DNA of 45,363 bases from Flavobacteriaceae bacterium UBA2765. Its GTDB lineage: Bacteria > Bacteroidota > Bacteroidia > Flavobacteriales > Flavobacteriaceae. The notes beneath the pieces were generated by a model. That model saw nothing but the letters and a program-made list of their open reading frames with translations, was not told the origin of the DNA and searched no databases. The translations under genes and the position numbers were made by a program. Location: assembly GCA_002352665.1 (NCBI GenBank), contig DEIV01000027.1, positions 1-45,363 on the forward strand. The letters run 5' to 3'. Numbering within the stretch: position 1 is the first letter of the stretch; each line of letters starts with the position of its first letter. Positions 8,416 through 17,258 of this stretch are shown here, piece by piece.

Positions 8416-8736
8416 CTACTTTTTTGGTGTAGGGTTTAAATATTTTTTACTCAATTCCATAGAAATTGCAGAACGCTCAAATTTAATTTTTCCGGCACCA
8501 GTTTCAATTACACAAGCATCATCAGTTAAATCCACTATTTTACCGTGAATACCACTAGTTGTAATCACTTTTGCCCCTTTTTTTATTCCAGACTGGAACT
8601 TCTTTTCATTTTTCTGTCTTTTCATTTGAGGTCTTATCATAAATAGATAAATGACCAATAACATTGCGGGTATTAAAATAAAATTACCCATTGTGCCACC
8701 GGCTTGTAAAACTATTATTGTATACATATATATCAT
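8416..8736 (-). CDS. yajC: Preprotein translocase accessory subunit YajC
   Basis: A single N-terminal membrane segment (about residues 17-34) ends in FMIRPQMKRQKNEKKF, the hallmark of YajC. It is followed by the small soluble domain with GAKVITTSGIHGKI and the VIETGAGKIKFERSAIS stretch. YajC associates with SecDF at the inner membrane and supports protein export. The start may be the Met at 8736 or the one three codons later (8727); both are close to the stop of the preceding gene. It is the last gene of the operon with nusB and DUF1573, an order common in Flavobacteriia. Confidence 0.93.
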   Translation of the reverse strand: MIYMYTIIVLQAGGTMGNFILIPAMLLVIYLFMIRPQMKRQKNEKKFQSGIKKGAKVITTSGIHGKIVDLTDDACVIETGAGKIKFERSAISMELSKKYLNPTPKK

Positions 8737-8741
8737 TGTTT

Positions 8742-9203
8742 TTAACTTGTTTTTTGTTTTGGTGTTACATCTGCTTTTATTGAAACAGCTTCTTTACCCT
8801 TAGCTGTATTTGTAGTTAATGTAATTATCTTTGTTTGTTTGTTTGGTTTATTTGTTGAGTTAAATTTAACCGTTATTTTACCGGTACCACCAACAGGGAT
8901 AGGTTCTTTTGGCCATTCAGGTACGGTACAACCACATGTGCTTTTTGCATTAGTAATAATTAAATCTGATTTACCTGTATTCTTAAAATCAAAAGTAGTT
9001 TCAACTATATCACCTTCATTAATTTTTCCAAAATCATATTCACTTTTAGAAAATGTAATTGCCGAGGCTCCAGCGTTAGTTTTATAATCTCGTTGTTTAG
9101 CAATTTCTAAATTTTCTTTGTTAATTTTATCAGCTGCATTTTCTTTACAAGACCATACTGTAAAAATAGCTATCATAGATAAAAAGATTAATTTATTAGT
9201 CAT
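8742..9203 (-). CDS. DUF1573 lipoprotein
   Basis: The signal peptide ends in TVWSC, with Cys19 as the lipidation site. The mature part is a DUF1573 domain, an immunoglobulin-like beta fold recognised by YDFGKINEGDIVETTFDFKN, then STCGCTVPEWP and VKFNSTNKPNKQTK. The CGC pair is a conserved feature of the family. Function is not established; such proteins are abundant in Bacteroidota envelopes. It lies 5 bases upstream of yajC and 54 bases downstream of nusB. Confidence 0.9.
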   Translation of the reverse strand: MTNKLIFLSMIAIFTVWSCKENAADKINKENLEIAKQRDYKTNAGASAITFSKSEYDFGKINEGDIVETTFDFKNTGKSDLIITNAKSTCGCTVPEWPKEPIPVGGTGKITVKFNSTNKPNKQTKIITLTTNTAKGKEAVSIKADVTPKQKTS

Positions 9204-9257
9204 AATATTTTATTTTAATAATATTGTATGTTTTATAATCTATAAAATTATTAAATT

Positions 9258-10199
9258 TTATAGTAACCCTCTTCCTATTTTTTCAATTTTATTTGTTGCT
9301 GTAAAGTCTTTTAACAATTTATCTAAAACACCGTTGATAAAAAAACTACTTTTTGCCGTTGAATAATCTTTCGCTATTTCAATATACTCATTGATAGTTA
9401 CTCTAGTGGGAATTGAAGGAAAATAAACAAACTCTATTAGGGCCATTTTTATTAATATAAAATCAACTTCCGCAATTCTATCAGTATCCCAGTTTGGGGT
9501 TTTTGCATCAATATCATCCATAAATTCATGGTGATGCAACACAGATTTTTTGAATAATTCCAGACAAAAATCTTCATCTTCTGCATCTTTATATAACTTA
9601 TTTTTTTCAAAACGAGTATGCAAGTTTATTTTTTTTAAGTTTCTAACAATCCAAGTATTCACAAACGGAATATCATCAACCCAAGTTATATTATGACTCT
9701 CAAAATAATCAAATAATTTATCATTTGGAGCAATAATATTTTTATAAATGTCTTCAATAAAAATCAACTCTTCCTTAGGGGATTTTGGTTTCGCACCTAA
9801 CATGTAATTCGTATAGATTTCACTATCTTTAATGGCATCCCAAATTAATCTTACATACTCACTATCTTCTTTCCAATTTTTAAGCTTCTGTGTTTTAATG
9901 TAGTCTTGCAATGAAAGGTTATTTTTCAAACCTATCAAAAAAGGATGATCAACAAATTTTCTACTGGGATTTTTATCTTCTGTAGTGGCTAAATATTTTT
10001 TCTTAGTAATTTCCAGATGTTTTTCAGATAAATCTCTTACTTCAACTAATAAACCAAGTATTAAAACGTATAGGTCATAAATTTTAGTAACACTGAATTT
10101 TAAAAATTTTTCTTCTTTAACTATATCATCACTATTTGACTGCAAAATAGCATAAATAGATTGCATTACTTTTACTCTAATATGTCTTCTATTAAGCAT
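9258..10199 (-). CDS. nusB: Transcription antitermination protein NusB, long flavobacterial form
   Basis: The start at 10199 gives MLNRRHIRVKVMQSIYAIL, the standard NusB opening. The longer reading from 10253 adds 18 residues of no recognisable type. NusB binds boxA RNA with NusE (S10) and supports rRNA antitermination. E. coli NusB has 139 residues. Here there are 313, because about 170 residues separate the first helix from the C-terminal helical bundle (VDFILIKMALIEF, PTRVTINEYIEIAKDYS, FINGVLDKL). This enlarged form is typical of Bacteroidota. It is the first gene of the nusB-DUF1573-yajC operon. Confidence 0.93.
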   Translation of the reverse strand: MLNRRHIRVKVMQSIYAILQSNSDDIVKEEKFLKFSVTKIYDLYVLILGLLVEVRDLSEKHLEITKKKYLATTEDKNPSRKFVDHPFLIGLKNNLSLQDYIKTQKLKNWKEDSEYVRLIWDAIKDSEIYTNYMLGAKPKSPKEELIFIEDIYKNIIAPNDKLFDYFESHNITWVDDIPFVNTWIVRNLKKINLHTRFEKNKLYKDAEDEDFCLELFKKSVLHHHEFMDDIDAKTPNWDTDRIAEVDFILIKMALIEFVYFPSIPTRVTINEYIEIAKDYSTAKSSFFINGVLDKLLKDFTATNKIEKIGRGLL

Positions 10200-10363
10200 G
10201 ATTATAAAATTTGTACAAATAGCCAAAGAACTTAAAATTTGTATCTTCGTCACTATAAAAAAATCCTGGCAAAGGTAAAGTATTAGATAATGGTGTCAAA
10301 ATATAAATTAGCTTTACTTTTACACTTTATTTTTTTCTTAAAATTAATAATTCATATTTAAAA

Positions 10364-12121
10364 TTGAAAGCACTACGTTTTATAAATAAATTTTTCTACA
10401 AATATAAATACCGATTAATTATTGGTGTTTCTTGCACCATTATAGCCAAAATTCTATCGCTGATTACGCCTGTTTTAATTGGACAATCCTTAGATATGGT
10501 AGAAAAATACATTAAAAATGAAGTAACGGATTTACAAATAGTAAAAGACCTTTTACTCCAAAATTTACTATTAGTGTTGGGTGCCGTTTTACTTTCAGGT
10601 GTATTTACTTTTATTATGAGACAGGCTATTATTAATATGTCTCGTTATATAGAATTTGATCTTAAAAATGAAATATTTGAACACTATCAAAAGCTATCCG
10701 TCAATTTTTATAAAAAAAATAGAACAGGTGATCTAATGAATAGAATTAGTGAAGATGTTGGCAAAGTACGTATGTATGTTGGCCCAGCAATTATGTATTC
10801 TATTAATATGATTACCTTATTTGTTATAGTAATATCATATATGGTGAAAATTGATCTTACATTAACTTTATATACTTTATTACCATTACCTATATTGTCA
10901 GTTTCTATCTACTTATTAAGTAGAGAAATTAACAAACGCAGTAGAATAGTCCAAGAATATTTATCTAAGTTAACATCGGTTACACAGGAGTATTTTTCTG
11001 GAATAAATGTAATTAAAGCTTATGGTATAGAAAGGCAATCTTTTAATGATTTTGATACCATAGCAGATGAAAGTAAAGAAAAAAATATTGCATTGTATAA
11101 GTTACAAGCCTTATTTTTTCCTCTAATGATATTATTAATTGGGATTAGTAATATATTGGTTATTTATATTGGTGGTATGCGATATATTGATGGTATGATC
11201 AGTTTTGGTGTAATTGCTCAATTTATTATCTATGTAAATATGCTCACTTGGCCTGTAGCTGTTGTAGGTTGGGTAACCTCAATAATTCAACAAGCTGAAG
11301 CTTCTCAAAAAAGAATTAATGAATTTTTAAAGGTTGAACCTGAAATACAGAATTTTACTGATGAAATCACAAAAATTAATGGAAAAATTGAATTTAAAAA
11401 CGTTTCCTTTACTTATGATGACACACATACCAATGCTTTAAAAAATGTAAGTTTTAAACTAGAAAAAGGTAAAACATTAGCTATTTTAGGAAAGACTGGT
11501 GCCGGTAAATCTACCATTGCAAACTTAATAGCTAGACTTTATGATGTGGACAAAGGAGAAATATGTATTGATGATAAACCTATCAAAAGTATAAATCTTA
11601 ATAACTTAAGAAATGCCATAGGTTTTGTACCGCAAGATGCATTTCTATTTTCTGATACTATAGAAAATAATATTAAATTTGGTAACGAAGATGCGGTTAA
11701 AGAAGTTATTGTTAATGCTGCTAAAAATGCACATATACATAATAATATAGAAGATTTCTCTAAAGCATATGACACATTTATTGGTGAACGTGGTGTTACA
11801 TTATCAGGAGGGCAAAAGCAGCGAATATCAATTGCCAGAGCTTTAATAAAAGAACCTGAAATATTAATTTTTGACGATTGTCTTTCTGCTGTAGATACTG
11901 AGACTGAAGAAATAATTCTTAATAATTTGAAGGAAGTAAGTAAGCATAAAACCACCATAATAATTACACATAGAGTGTCTTCAGCTAAGAATGCAGATTT
12001 AATTATTGTGTTAGATGATGGGCATGTAATTCAAAATGGAACACATGACGAATTATTTAATCAAATCGGTTTTTATCAAGATATTTACAACCAACAACTT
12101 ATGGAAAAAATAGCTGAATAA
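10364..12121 (+). CDS. ABC exporter half-transporter (MsbA/LmrA type)
   Basis: A fused permease and ATPase. Six membrane helices occupy about residues 15-310. The nucleotide-binding domain has Walker A GKTGAGKST (Lys382), the Q-loop FVPQD, the signature LSGGQ (481-485), Walker B LIFDD and the H-loop THR. The residue after Walker B, normally the catalytic Glu, is Asp505, a change seen in the degenerate site of heterodimeric exporters. No partner half-transporter is encoded nearby. The start is TTG at 10364: it gives the usual MKALRFINKFFYKYK opening and no ATG is suitably placed. The substrate is unknown; lipids or drugs are typical of this type. Confidence 0.92.
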   Translation: MKALRFINKFFYKYKYRLIIGVSCTIIAKILSLITPVLIGQSLDMVEKYIKNEVTDLQIVKDLLLQNLLLVLGAVLLSGVFTFIMRQAIINMSRYIEFDLKNEIFEHYQKLSVNFYKKNRTGDLMNRISEDVGKVRMYVGPAIMYSINMITLFVIVISYMVKIDLTLTLYTLLPLPILSVSIYLLSREINKRSRIVQEYLSKLTSVTQEYFSGINVIKAYGIERQSFNDFDTIADESKEKNIALYKLQALFFPLMILLIGISNILVIYIGGMRYIDGMISFGVIAQFIIYVNMLTWPVAVVGWVTSIIQQAEASQKRINEFLKVEPEIQNFTDEITKINGKIEFKNVSFTYDDTHTNALKNVSFKLEKGKTLAILGKTGAGKSTIANLIARLYDVDKGEICIDDKPIKSINLNNLRNAIGFVPQDAFLFSDTIENNIKFGNEDAVKEVIVNAAKNAHIHNNIEDFSKAYDTFIGERGVTLSGGQKQRISIARALIKEPEILIFDDCLSAVDTETEEIILNNLKEVSKHKTTIIITHRVSSAKNADLIIVLDDGHVIQNGTHDELFNQIGFYQDIYNQQLMEKIAE

Positions 12122-12154
12122 AATTAATGTATTGCAAAAGAAAACCAATAAAGT

Positions 12155-12185
12155 GTTGTTCAAATCATTTATTTTTTTAGATTTG
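12155..12185 (+). promoter_or_regulatory. Putative promoter of the PUR-alpha-like gene
   Basis: GTTG (12155-12158), 19 bases, then TAGATTTG (12178-12185). This fits the Bacteroidota consensus TTTG-N19-TAnnTTTG in 3 of 4 and 8 of 8 positions. Transcription would begin near 12192, leaving a leader of about 37 bases. Confidence 0.6.
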
Positions 12186-12228
12186 TGTTTAATTGTTAAT
12201 TTTAGTTAAACAAAAAGTTAAGATTATT

Positions 12229-12606
12229 ATGAGCGAAAACGAATATTCAGAACAAGAAGAAATCTTTTCACAGGTATTAAGAGCAGGAAGAAGAACCTAT
12301 TTTTTTGATGTAAGGTCAACAAAAGCGGGAGATTATTATTTAACTGTTACAGAAAGTAAAAAATTTACACATGATGATGGCTCTTTTCATTATAAAAAGC
12401 ATAAAATTTATTTATATAAAGAAGATTTTAATGAATTTAATGAAATGTTGGTAAAAGCAACAGAATATATTATAAATGAAAAAGGTGAAGAAGTTATTTC
12501 TGAGCGCCATCAAAAGGACTATCAAAAACCAAGTGAAGTTAGCGTTGAAGGTGAAGATGCTAAGTCTACCGATAGCTTTACCGATATAAGTTTTGACGAT
12601 ATCTAA
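12229..12606 (+). CDS. PUR-family nucleic-acid-binding protein (DUF3276)
   Basis: The ATG at 12229 gives MSENEYSEQEEIFSQVLRAG, the usual start of this Bacteroidota family; a longer reading from 12193 adds an unsupported leader and would begin at the predicted transcription start. The domain at about residues 10-85 (RAGRRTYFFDVRSTKAGDYYLTVTESK) is the PUR repeat, which in Borrelia and eukaryotic Pur-alpha binds single-stranded DNA and RNA. The C-terminal 35 residues are acidic and probably disordered. It has its own promoter and terminator. The cellular role in flavobacteria is not established. Confidence 0.88.
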   Translation: MSENEYSEQEEIFSQVLRAGRRTYFFDVRSTKAGDYYLTVTESKKFTHDDGSFHYKKHKIYLYKEDFNEFNEMLVKATEYIINEKGEEVISERHQKDYQKPSEVSVEGEDAKSTDSFTDISFDDI

Positions 12607-12630
12607 TAAATTACTAACTCAATTAAGTTT

Positions 12631-12662
12631 AAGACTGCCCTAAAAAGCAGTCTTTTTTTTTT
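12631..12662 (+). terminator. Rho-independent terminator after the PUR-alpha-like gene
   Basis: An 8-bp stem AAGACTGC / GCAGTCTT with an 8-nt loop, followed by about ten T. Confidence 0.88.
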
Positions 12663-12719
12663 ACTCCTTAGTTTTAGTTAGTTCCTTTTTATACCTTTAT
12701 ACTTTAAAACTAAGCCAAC

Positions 12720-15296
12720 ATGAATTTTTCAAATAAAGAATACCACCTCTTATTAGAGAACAACTTATTTTTTAATTATTTTCTGTTTCTATTTTTTATT
12801 TTTTTTGGTACCCCCTATCTTAATGCTCAAGATAATCTTAATTTAAATTATTACTTACCACAAGATGTTAATTATAATGCAAACATTCCAACTCCTGAAA
12901 GTATTTTAGGTTTTCAAATTGGAGAATGGCACGCTTCACATGATAAAATTGTGCATTATATGCAAACTTTGGCAGAAGCATCAGACAGAATTACGATTGA
13001 AAATAGAGGTAATAGTTATGAAAACAGACCTATCCTTTTACTAACTATCACTTCTACAAAAAATCATCAAAATATTGAAAAAATAAGAACAGATCATCTA
13101 CAATTATCTAATTTTCAATTAACAAATGCTATAGATATAAATAATATACCATTAGTGGTATATCAAGGATTTTCTATTCATGGAAATGAAGCAAGTGGTG
13201 CAAATGCAGGCTTGCTAGTGGCCTACTATTTAGCAGCTGCAGAAGGTGCTGCCATTGATGAATTATTAGAAAATACTATTATATTATTTGATCCTACTTA
13301 TAATCCTGATGGATTACATCGTTTTTCAACTTGGGTTAATATGCATAAAAATGAGCATATTACAACGGACAATAATGACAGGGAATATAGAGAATCATGG
13401 CCTAATGGCAGAACTAATCATTATTGGTTTGATATGAATAGAGATTGGTTGGTTAGCCAATTACCGGAATCTCAGGCACGTATTAAGAGTTTTCATAAAT
13501 GGAAACCTAATATTTTAACAGATCATCATGAAATGGGTACCAATGCAACGTTCTTTTTTCAGCCTGGCATCCCATCTAGAACACATCCATTAACTCCTAA
13601 ACTAAACCAAAAACTTACAGCTAAAATAGGAGAATATCATGCCAAAGCTTTAGACAAAATAGGTTCTTTATATTTTACTGAAGAGCGTTATGACGATTTC
13701 TATTACGGTAAAGGTTCTACTTTTCCTGATATTAATGGAGGTATTGGTATTTTATTTGAGCAAGCCAGTAGTAGAGGTCATGCACAACAAACTGATAATG
13801 GACTATTAACTTTTCCTTTTGCCATTAGGAATCAATTTACAACGGCTTTATCTACACTTGAGGCAGGAAAAAATATGCGAATAGAATTATTAAACTACCA
13901 AAATAATTTCTATAAAAATGCAAAAAGTGAAGTAACTAAGGACAAAAATAAAGCAATTATTATTGGTGATAAAGATGATAAAACAAAATTGTTTCAATTC
14001 ACTAAAATGCTAGAACGTCAACATATTAAATATAATAAGTTAAATAAAAATGTAAAATCTGGCGGAAAAATTTTTTCCACTACCAGCAGTTATATCATTC
14101 CTTTAAATCAGCCTAATTACCGAATGATAAAAGCAATGTTTGAGACTAGAACTTCATTTCAAGATAGTTTATTTTATGATATATCAGCATGGACACTTCC
14201 TTTGGCCTTTAATTTAGATTATAGTTATACAAACAATACATCAGCTATTGGAGAAGAAGTAACCTCACTAGAATTCCCTGAGGCTAAAGTAAATTCAAAA
14301 AGTAATTATGCTTATATTTTTGAATGGGATGAATATTATACCCCCAAAGCTCTATATAGTATTTTGCAGCATCAGTTAAGAGCCAAAGTTGCCTTAAAAC
14401 CTTTTAGTATTAATGGCAAAAAATATGATTATGGTACTATACTTATTCCTGTTGAAAACCAGAAGAAAACAAGTGATGAAATTTATTCCCTTTTACAAAA
14501 AATAAGTAAAGATACTGGTGTAAATATAGATGCGGTTAGTACGGGAATTACTAAGGGTATAGATTTAGGAAGTTCTTATTTTAAAATAGTAAAATTGCCA
14601 AAAATTGCCGTTTTAGTTGGAGATGGTATTACGCCTTATGATGCTGGAGAAATTTGGCATGTATTAGACACCAGATATAATATACCGATCACCAAATTAG
14701 ATACTAAAGATTTGGACAAAGTAGATCTTACTAAATATACCACTCTAATTATGGCTAGTACTTCTGGCAGTACTTTGAATAAAAATCATCAAAATTTAAA
14801 AGATTTTGTAATTAAAGGTGGTGTTCTTATTGGGTATAGAAATGCCTTACGTTGGTTGAATAACAATAAATTTATAAAATTAGGCTTTAAAAAATCCAAA
14901 CCTCTATCTAAAAATATATCCTTTGCAGCACGAGAAAATTATAAAGGTGCTCAAGTAATTGGAGGTGCTATTTTTGAAGCCAACATTGATAGGACACACC
15001 CTGTAAATTTTGGCTATAATAAAGATAAAATTGCATTATTTAGAAATACTACTTTGTTTATAAAAGCGGACAGTACCAATTATAGAAACCCTATTCAATA
15101 TACCAAAAACCCACTTCTTAGTGGTTATATTTCTAAAGAAAATTTGAAAACCTTGAAAGAAACTATACCGTTTAAAACGGCTAATTTAGGCAAGGGTAAA
15201 GTGATTGTCTTTACGGACAATACCAATTTTAGAGCATTCTGGTATGGTACCAACAAGTTAATGATGAATGCCATTTTCTTTGGAAAAATGATGTGA
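12720..15296 (+). CDS. Secreted M14-family zinc carboxypeptidase, 858 aa
   Basis: An N-terminal hydrophobic stretch ending in PYLNAQ is a signal peptide. The carboxypeptidase domain (about 50-370) has the zinc ligands His154 and Glu157 (SIHGNEASGAN), a third His at 269 or 270 (TDHHEMG), and the catalytic Glu347 in GILFEQAS. NPDGLHRF and FDMNRDW are other family signatures. The last 240 residues look like a class I glutamine-amidotransferase-like fold (KIAVLVGDGITPYDAGEIW) that is probably non-catalytic. This architecture is known in Bacteroidota. It should trim peptides or peptidoglycan-derived peptides outside the inner membrane; the true substrate is unknown. It stands alone between two terminators. 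Confidence 0.9.
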   Translation: MNFSNKEYHLLLENNLFFNYFLFLFFIFFGTPYLNAQDNLNLNYYLPQDVNYNANIPTPESILGFQIGEWHASHDKIVHYMQTLAEASDRITIENRGNSYENRPILLLTITSTKNHQNIEKIRTDHLQLSNFQLTNAIDINNIPLVVYQGFSIHGNEASGANAGLLVAYYLAAAEGAAIDELLENTIILFDPTYNPDGLHRFSTWVNMHKNEHITTDNNDREYRESWPNGRTNHYWFDMNRDWLVSQLPESQARIKSFHKWKPNILTDHHEMGTNATFFFQPGIPSRTHPLTPKLNQKLTAKIGEYHAKALDKIGSLYFTEERYDDFYYGKGSTFPDINGGIGILFEQASSRGHAQQTDNGLLTFPFAIRNQFTTALSTLEAGKNMRIELLNYQNNFYKNAKSEVTKDKNKAIIIGDKDDKTKLFQFTKMLERQHIKYNKLNKNVKSGGKIFSTTSSYIIPLNQPNYRMIKAMFETRTSFQDSLFYDISAWTLPLAFNLDYSYTNNTSAIGEEVTSLEFPEAKVNSKSNYAYIFEWDEYYTPKALYSILQHQLRAKVALKPFSINGKKYDYGTILIPVENQKKTSDEIYSLLQKISKDTGVNIDAVSTGITKGIDLGSSYFKIVKLPKIAVLVGDGITPYDAGEIWHVLDTRYNIPITKLDTKDLDKVDLTKYTTLIMASTSGSTLNKNHQNLKDFVIKGGVLIGYRNALRWLNNNKFIKLGFKKSKPLSKNISFAARENYKGAQVIGGAIFEANIDRTHPVNFGYNKDKIALFRNTTLFIKADSTNYRNPIQYTKNPLLSGYISKENLKTLKETIPFKTANLGKGKVIVFTDNTNFRAFWYGTNKLMMNAIFFGKMM

Positions 15297-15300
15297 AATA

Positions 15301-15339
15301 AATAAAAGTCAACCTGCTCAAGTTAATGAACAGATTGAC
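15301..15339 (-). terminator. Putative terminator for the minus-strand envelope cluster
   Basis: On the minus strand, 13-bp arms (15327-15339 and 15308-15320) pair fully if two G-U wobbles are allowed, with a 6-nt loop, followed by TTTTATT. On the plus strand the same positions are C-A mismatches, so the hairpin is best read as the end of the minus-strand transcript, 17 bases past the SIMPL stop. Confidence 0.7.
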
Positions 15340-15355
15340 AGAATCAACCAACCTA

Positions 15356-15964
15356 CTATAACATTTCAAAAGTTATTGTAAATTGTAAAAATTCATCTTG
15401 TGGGTTATAATAAACCCAATTTTTATAATAAGATGAATTGTCAGTTACTTTAGCAATTTTCCCAATCTTCCTTTTTGATTTTAAAGCTATTTTTTTAGCT
15501 TTATCAGTAGCTTTTTGTAAAGCTTCTTCATATAGTACATCATATTTAATATTTTCAATATCAATTTGATATTCAAAACTATTGGTACTAACACCAATAA
15601 TACGAGTACTTAATACTTTAGAAATGTCTTCTTGAGATTTGGTTTCAAAATTATAGACTGTTCCATCTTTTTGAAAATACATAGTTAAATACTCAATTTT
15701 ACTTTCTTTGAGTTTGTCTGTATCAATGCCTTTTTCTTTAAGTTTTTTAAAATATCGCTCTTTTAATTCTTCAAAAGAGTTACAATCAGATACTCCATAA
15801 CCTAATTGATCTAAACTTATAATAATTTTTACACGATAACCGATTATTTCTTTTTTGAATTTTACAGAACTATTTACTTCTATAGTATTATGAATTTCCG
15901 AGGTATCTTGAGCATTGGTAACCCAAGTCAATAATAATGCAAAGGCAATAATTAAATTCTTCAT
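15356..15964 (-). CDS. SIMPL-domain (DUF541-like) secreted protein
   Basis: A signal peptide ends in TWVTNAQ, so the mature protein is periplasmic. The remaining 185 residues show the DUF541/SIMPL layout: an N-terminal beta region with IEVNSSVKFKKEI, and near the end the conserved helix EEALQKATDKAKKIALKSKRKI. The canonical SIMPL motif is diverged, so the family assignment is good but not certain. Function is unknown in most bacteria; some members affect oxidative stress or envelope integrity. It starts 6 bases after the PsbP-like gene and shares its operon. Confidence 0.75.
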   Translation of the reverse strand: MKNLIIAFALLLTWVTNAQDTSEIHNTIEVNSSVKFKKEIIGYRVKIIISLDQLGYGVSDCNSFEELKERYFKKLKEKGIDTDKLKESKIEYLTMYFQKDGTVYNFETKSQEDISKVLSTRIIGVSTNSFEYQIDIENIKYDVLYEEALQKATDKAKKIALKSKRKIGKIAKVTDNSSYYKNWVYYNPQDEFLQFTITFEML

Positions 15965-15970
15965 GACTTT

Positions 15971-16531
15971 TTATTTTAAATTAAATGAGCTCAATATTTT
16001 TTCTCCTATAACCTTATCCTTATCAAAATCCTCTATACTACTGGTAAAAGTAATTACATATGCCTTATTGTTTTTAATTCGATAATGCTGTTCTAGTTTT
16101 AGTTTCATTCCGTCCTGTTGACCTGAAAATATGACCTTATAGAAATCACCATTTTCAGATTTAACTTTTTCTTTTTCCAAAATAGTAGGGTAAACCGTTT
16201 TAATCTGATCTAATCCCGCTTTTGCATAGGCATCTAAATCAATATTTTCAGGCAAATTTTCTATAACTCCATTAACATTCTGAGTTACTTGGTCAGTATC
16301 TGAATCAAGTTTTGAAGTCATCATAAAAACCGTCCCTCCAGTACCCGATATATCTAAAGTCCAATCCTTTGGATATTGAATGGTGTACTCTGATTTGTCA
16401 AGTTTTTCCCAATCTTTTTCTTCTATTACATTATTTACATCTGATACTGTTTTCTCAGCATCTGTTTTTTTACAAGCGTTAAGTGTTATAATAAATACGC
16501 TAATACCAATAATTGTTATTAATTTTTTCAT
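15971..16531 (-). CDS. PsbP/DcrB-like lipoprotein
   Basis: The signal peptide ends in TLNAC, with Cys20 as the lipid anchor. After a short polar linker the domain begins with YTIQYPKDWTLD, the characteristic opening of PsbP-like and DcrB (DUF1795) folds. It continues with GTVFMMTSKL and ends with a helix after YVITFTSS. Such proteins lie on the periplasmic side of the membrane; their roles in heterotrophs are mostly unknown. It is the middle gene of a three-gene minus-strand group, 39 bases after the 4-TM protein and 6 bases before the SIMPL gene. Confidence 0.78.
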   Translation of the reverse strand: MKKLITIIGISVFIITLNACKKTDAEKTVSDVNNVIEEKDWEKLDKSEYTIQYPKDWTLDISGTGGTVFMMTSKLDSDTDQVTQNVNGVIENLPENIDLDAYAKAGLDQIKTVYPTILEKEKVKSENGDFYKVIFSGQQDGMKLKLEQHYRIKNNKAYVITFTSSIEDFDKDKVIGEKILSSFNLK

Positions 16532-16570
16532 TCCTTTATTTCTTTATTTAATTCAATACTTTTTTGTTAA

Positions 16571-16996
16571 CTACCCTACTGTAAACATAAATGAAGCAAT
16601 AATCATCCAAGCTCCTACTATAATACCTAACATACCTAGTTTACCTTGTTTTGGTGCTATTTTTTCGCGAATACTTGCTGCTTTTTCTTGTGCTGAAGGG
16701 TTATTTCCAAGAAATAGTTTGTTTATTTGTCCATAACCTAGCATAAAACCTAAACCTGCTTCAACAACACTACCTGCCAATAAAGTAATCCACCATATAG
16801 GTGCGGCTGTCAACCAACCCAAATTTAGAAAGGCTGTAATAATTCCCCAAACACCCCAGAAACAAAAAACAAGACCTATCCAACCTTGGTATGGTTCAAT
16901 TTTTTCTAATAATTCTGCTGCATTTGGCTTTTTTGATAAGATTAATGATGGCACCGCAATGATGCTTAATAATACTAATGAAATTCCGTAAATCAT
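16571..16996 (-). CDS. Small membrane protein with an internal duplication, 141 aa
   Basis: I do not recognise a named family. Four hydrophobic segments are seen, at about residues 3-20, 38-57, 64-88 and 120-140. Two parts resemble each other: residues 23-56 (KPNAAELLEKIEPYQGWIGL, then a helix ending IITAF) and residues 99-137 (NPSAQ, EKIAPKQGKLGMLG, then a helix ending MIIASF). The protein therefore looks like a tandem copy of an amphipathic helix plus a membrane helix. It heads the group with the PsbP-like and SIMPL genes. Function is unknown. Confidence 0.75.
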   Translation of the reverse strand: MIYGISLVLLSIIAVPSLILSKKPNAAELLEKIEPYQGWIGLVFCFWGVWGIITAFLNLGWLTAAPIWWITLLAGSVVEAGLGFMLGYGQINKLFLGNNPSAQEKAASIREKIAPKQGKLGMLGIIVGAWMIIASFMFTVG

Positions 16997-17258
16997 AATT
17001 TTAATTTTTAATGGTTAATATTTGATTACAAAATTGCAGTAATATGTCATCCATTAAAACACCTAATTTGGGTAAAATACAACCCCTGAAAATTGGGGTG
17101 AACAAAATGTAAGTTTACAGCATCCCTTGAAGAGATAGATATTGATTGATGTGAAGTTCCTAATTAAGTTTTATATATTAAGAGAATAATATGATATGAT
17201 TAAACAAATTGATTAACAATTATTTGATATCCTCATTAATGTCTATTATTAGGTCTAC

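Noticed and set aside
11539..11958. Antisense open frame of 139 codons inside the ABC exporter gene
   Set aside because: It is opposite a strongly conserved ATPase domain, has no family signature and no promoter or ribosome site of its own.
17082..17099. ACCCC/GGGGT hairpin as a terminator
   Set aside because: It has only 5 bp, no T-run on either strand and no gene ending nearby; it is left as an unexplained dyad.
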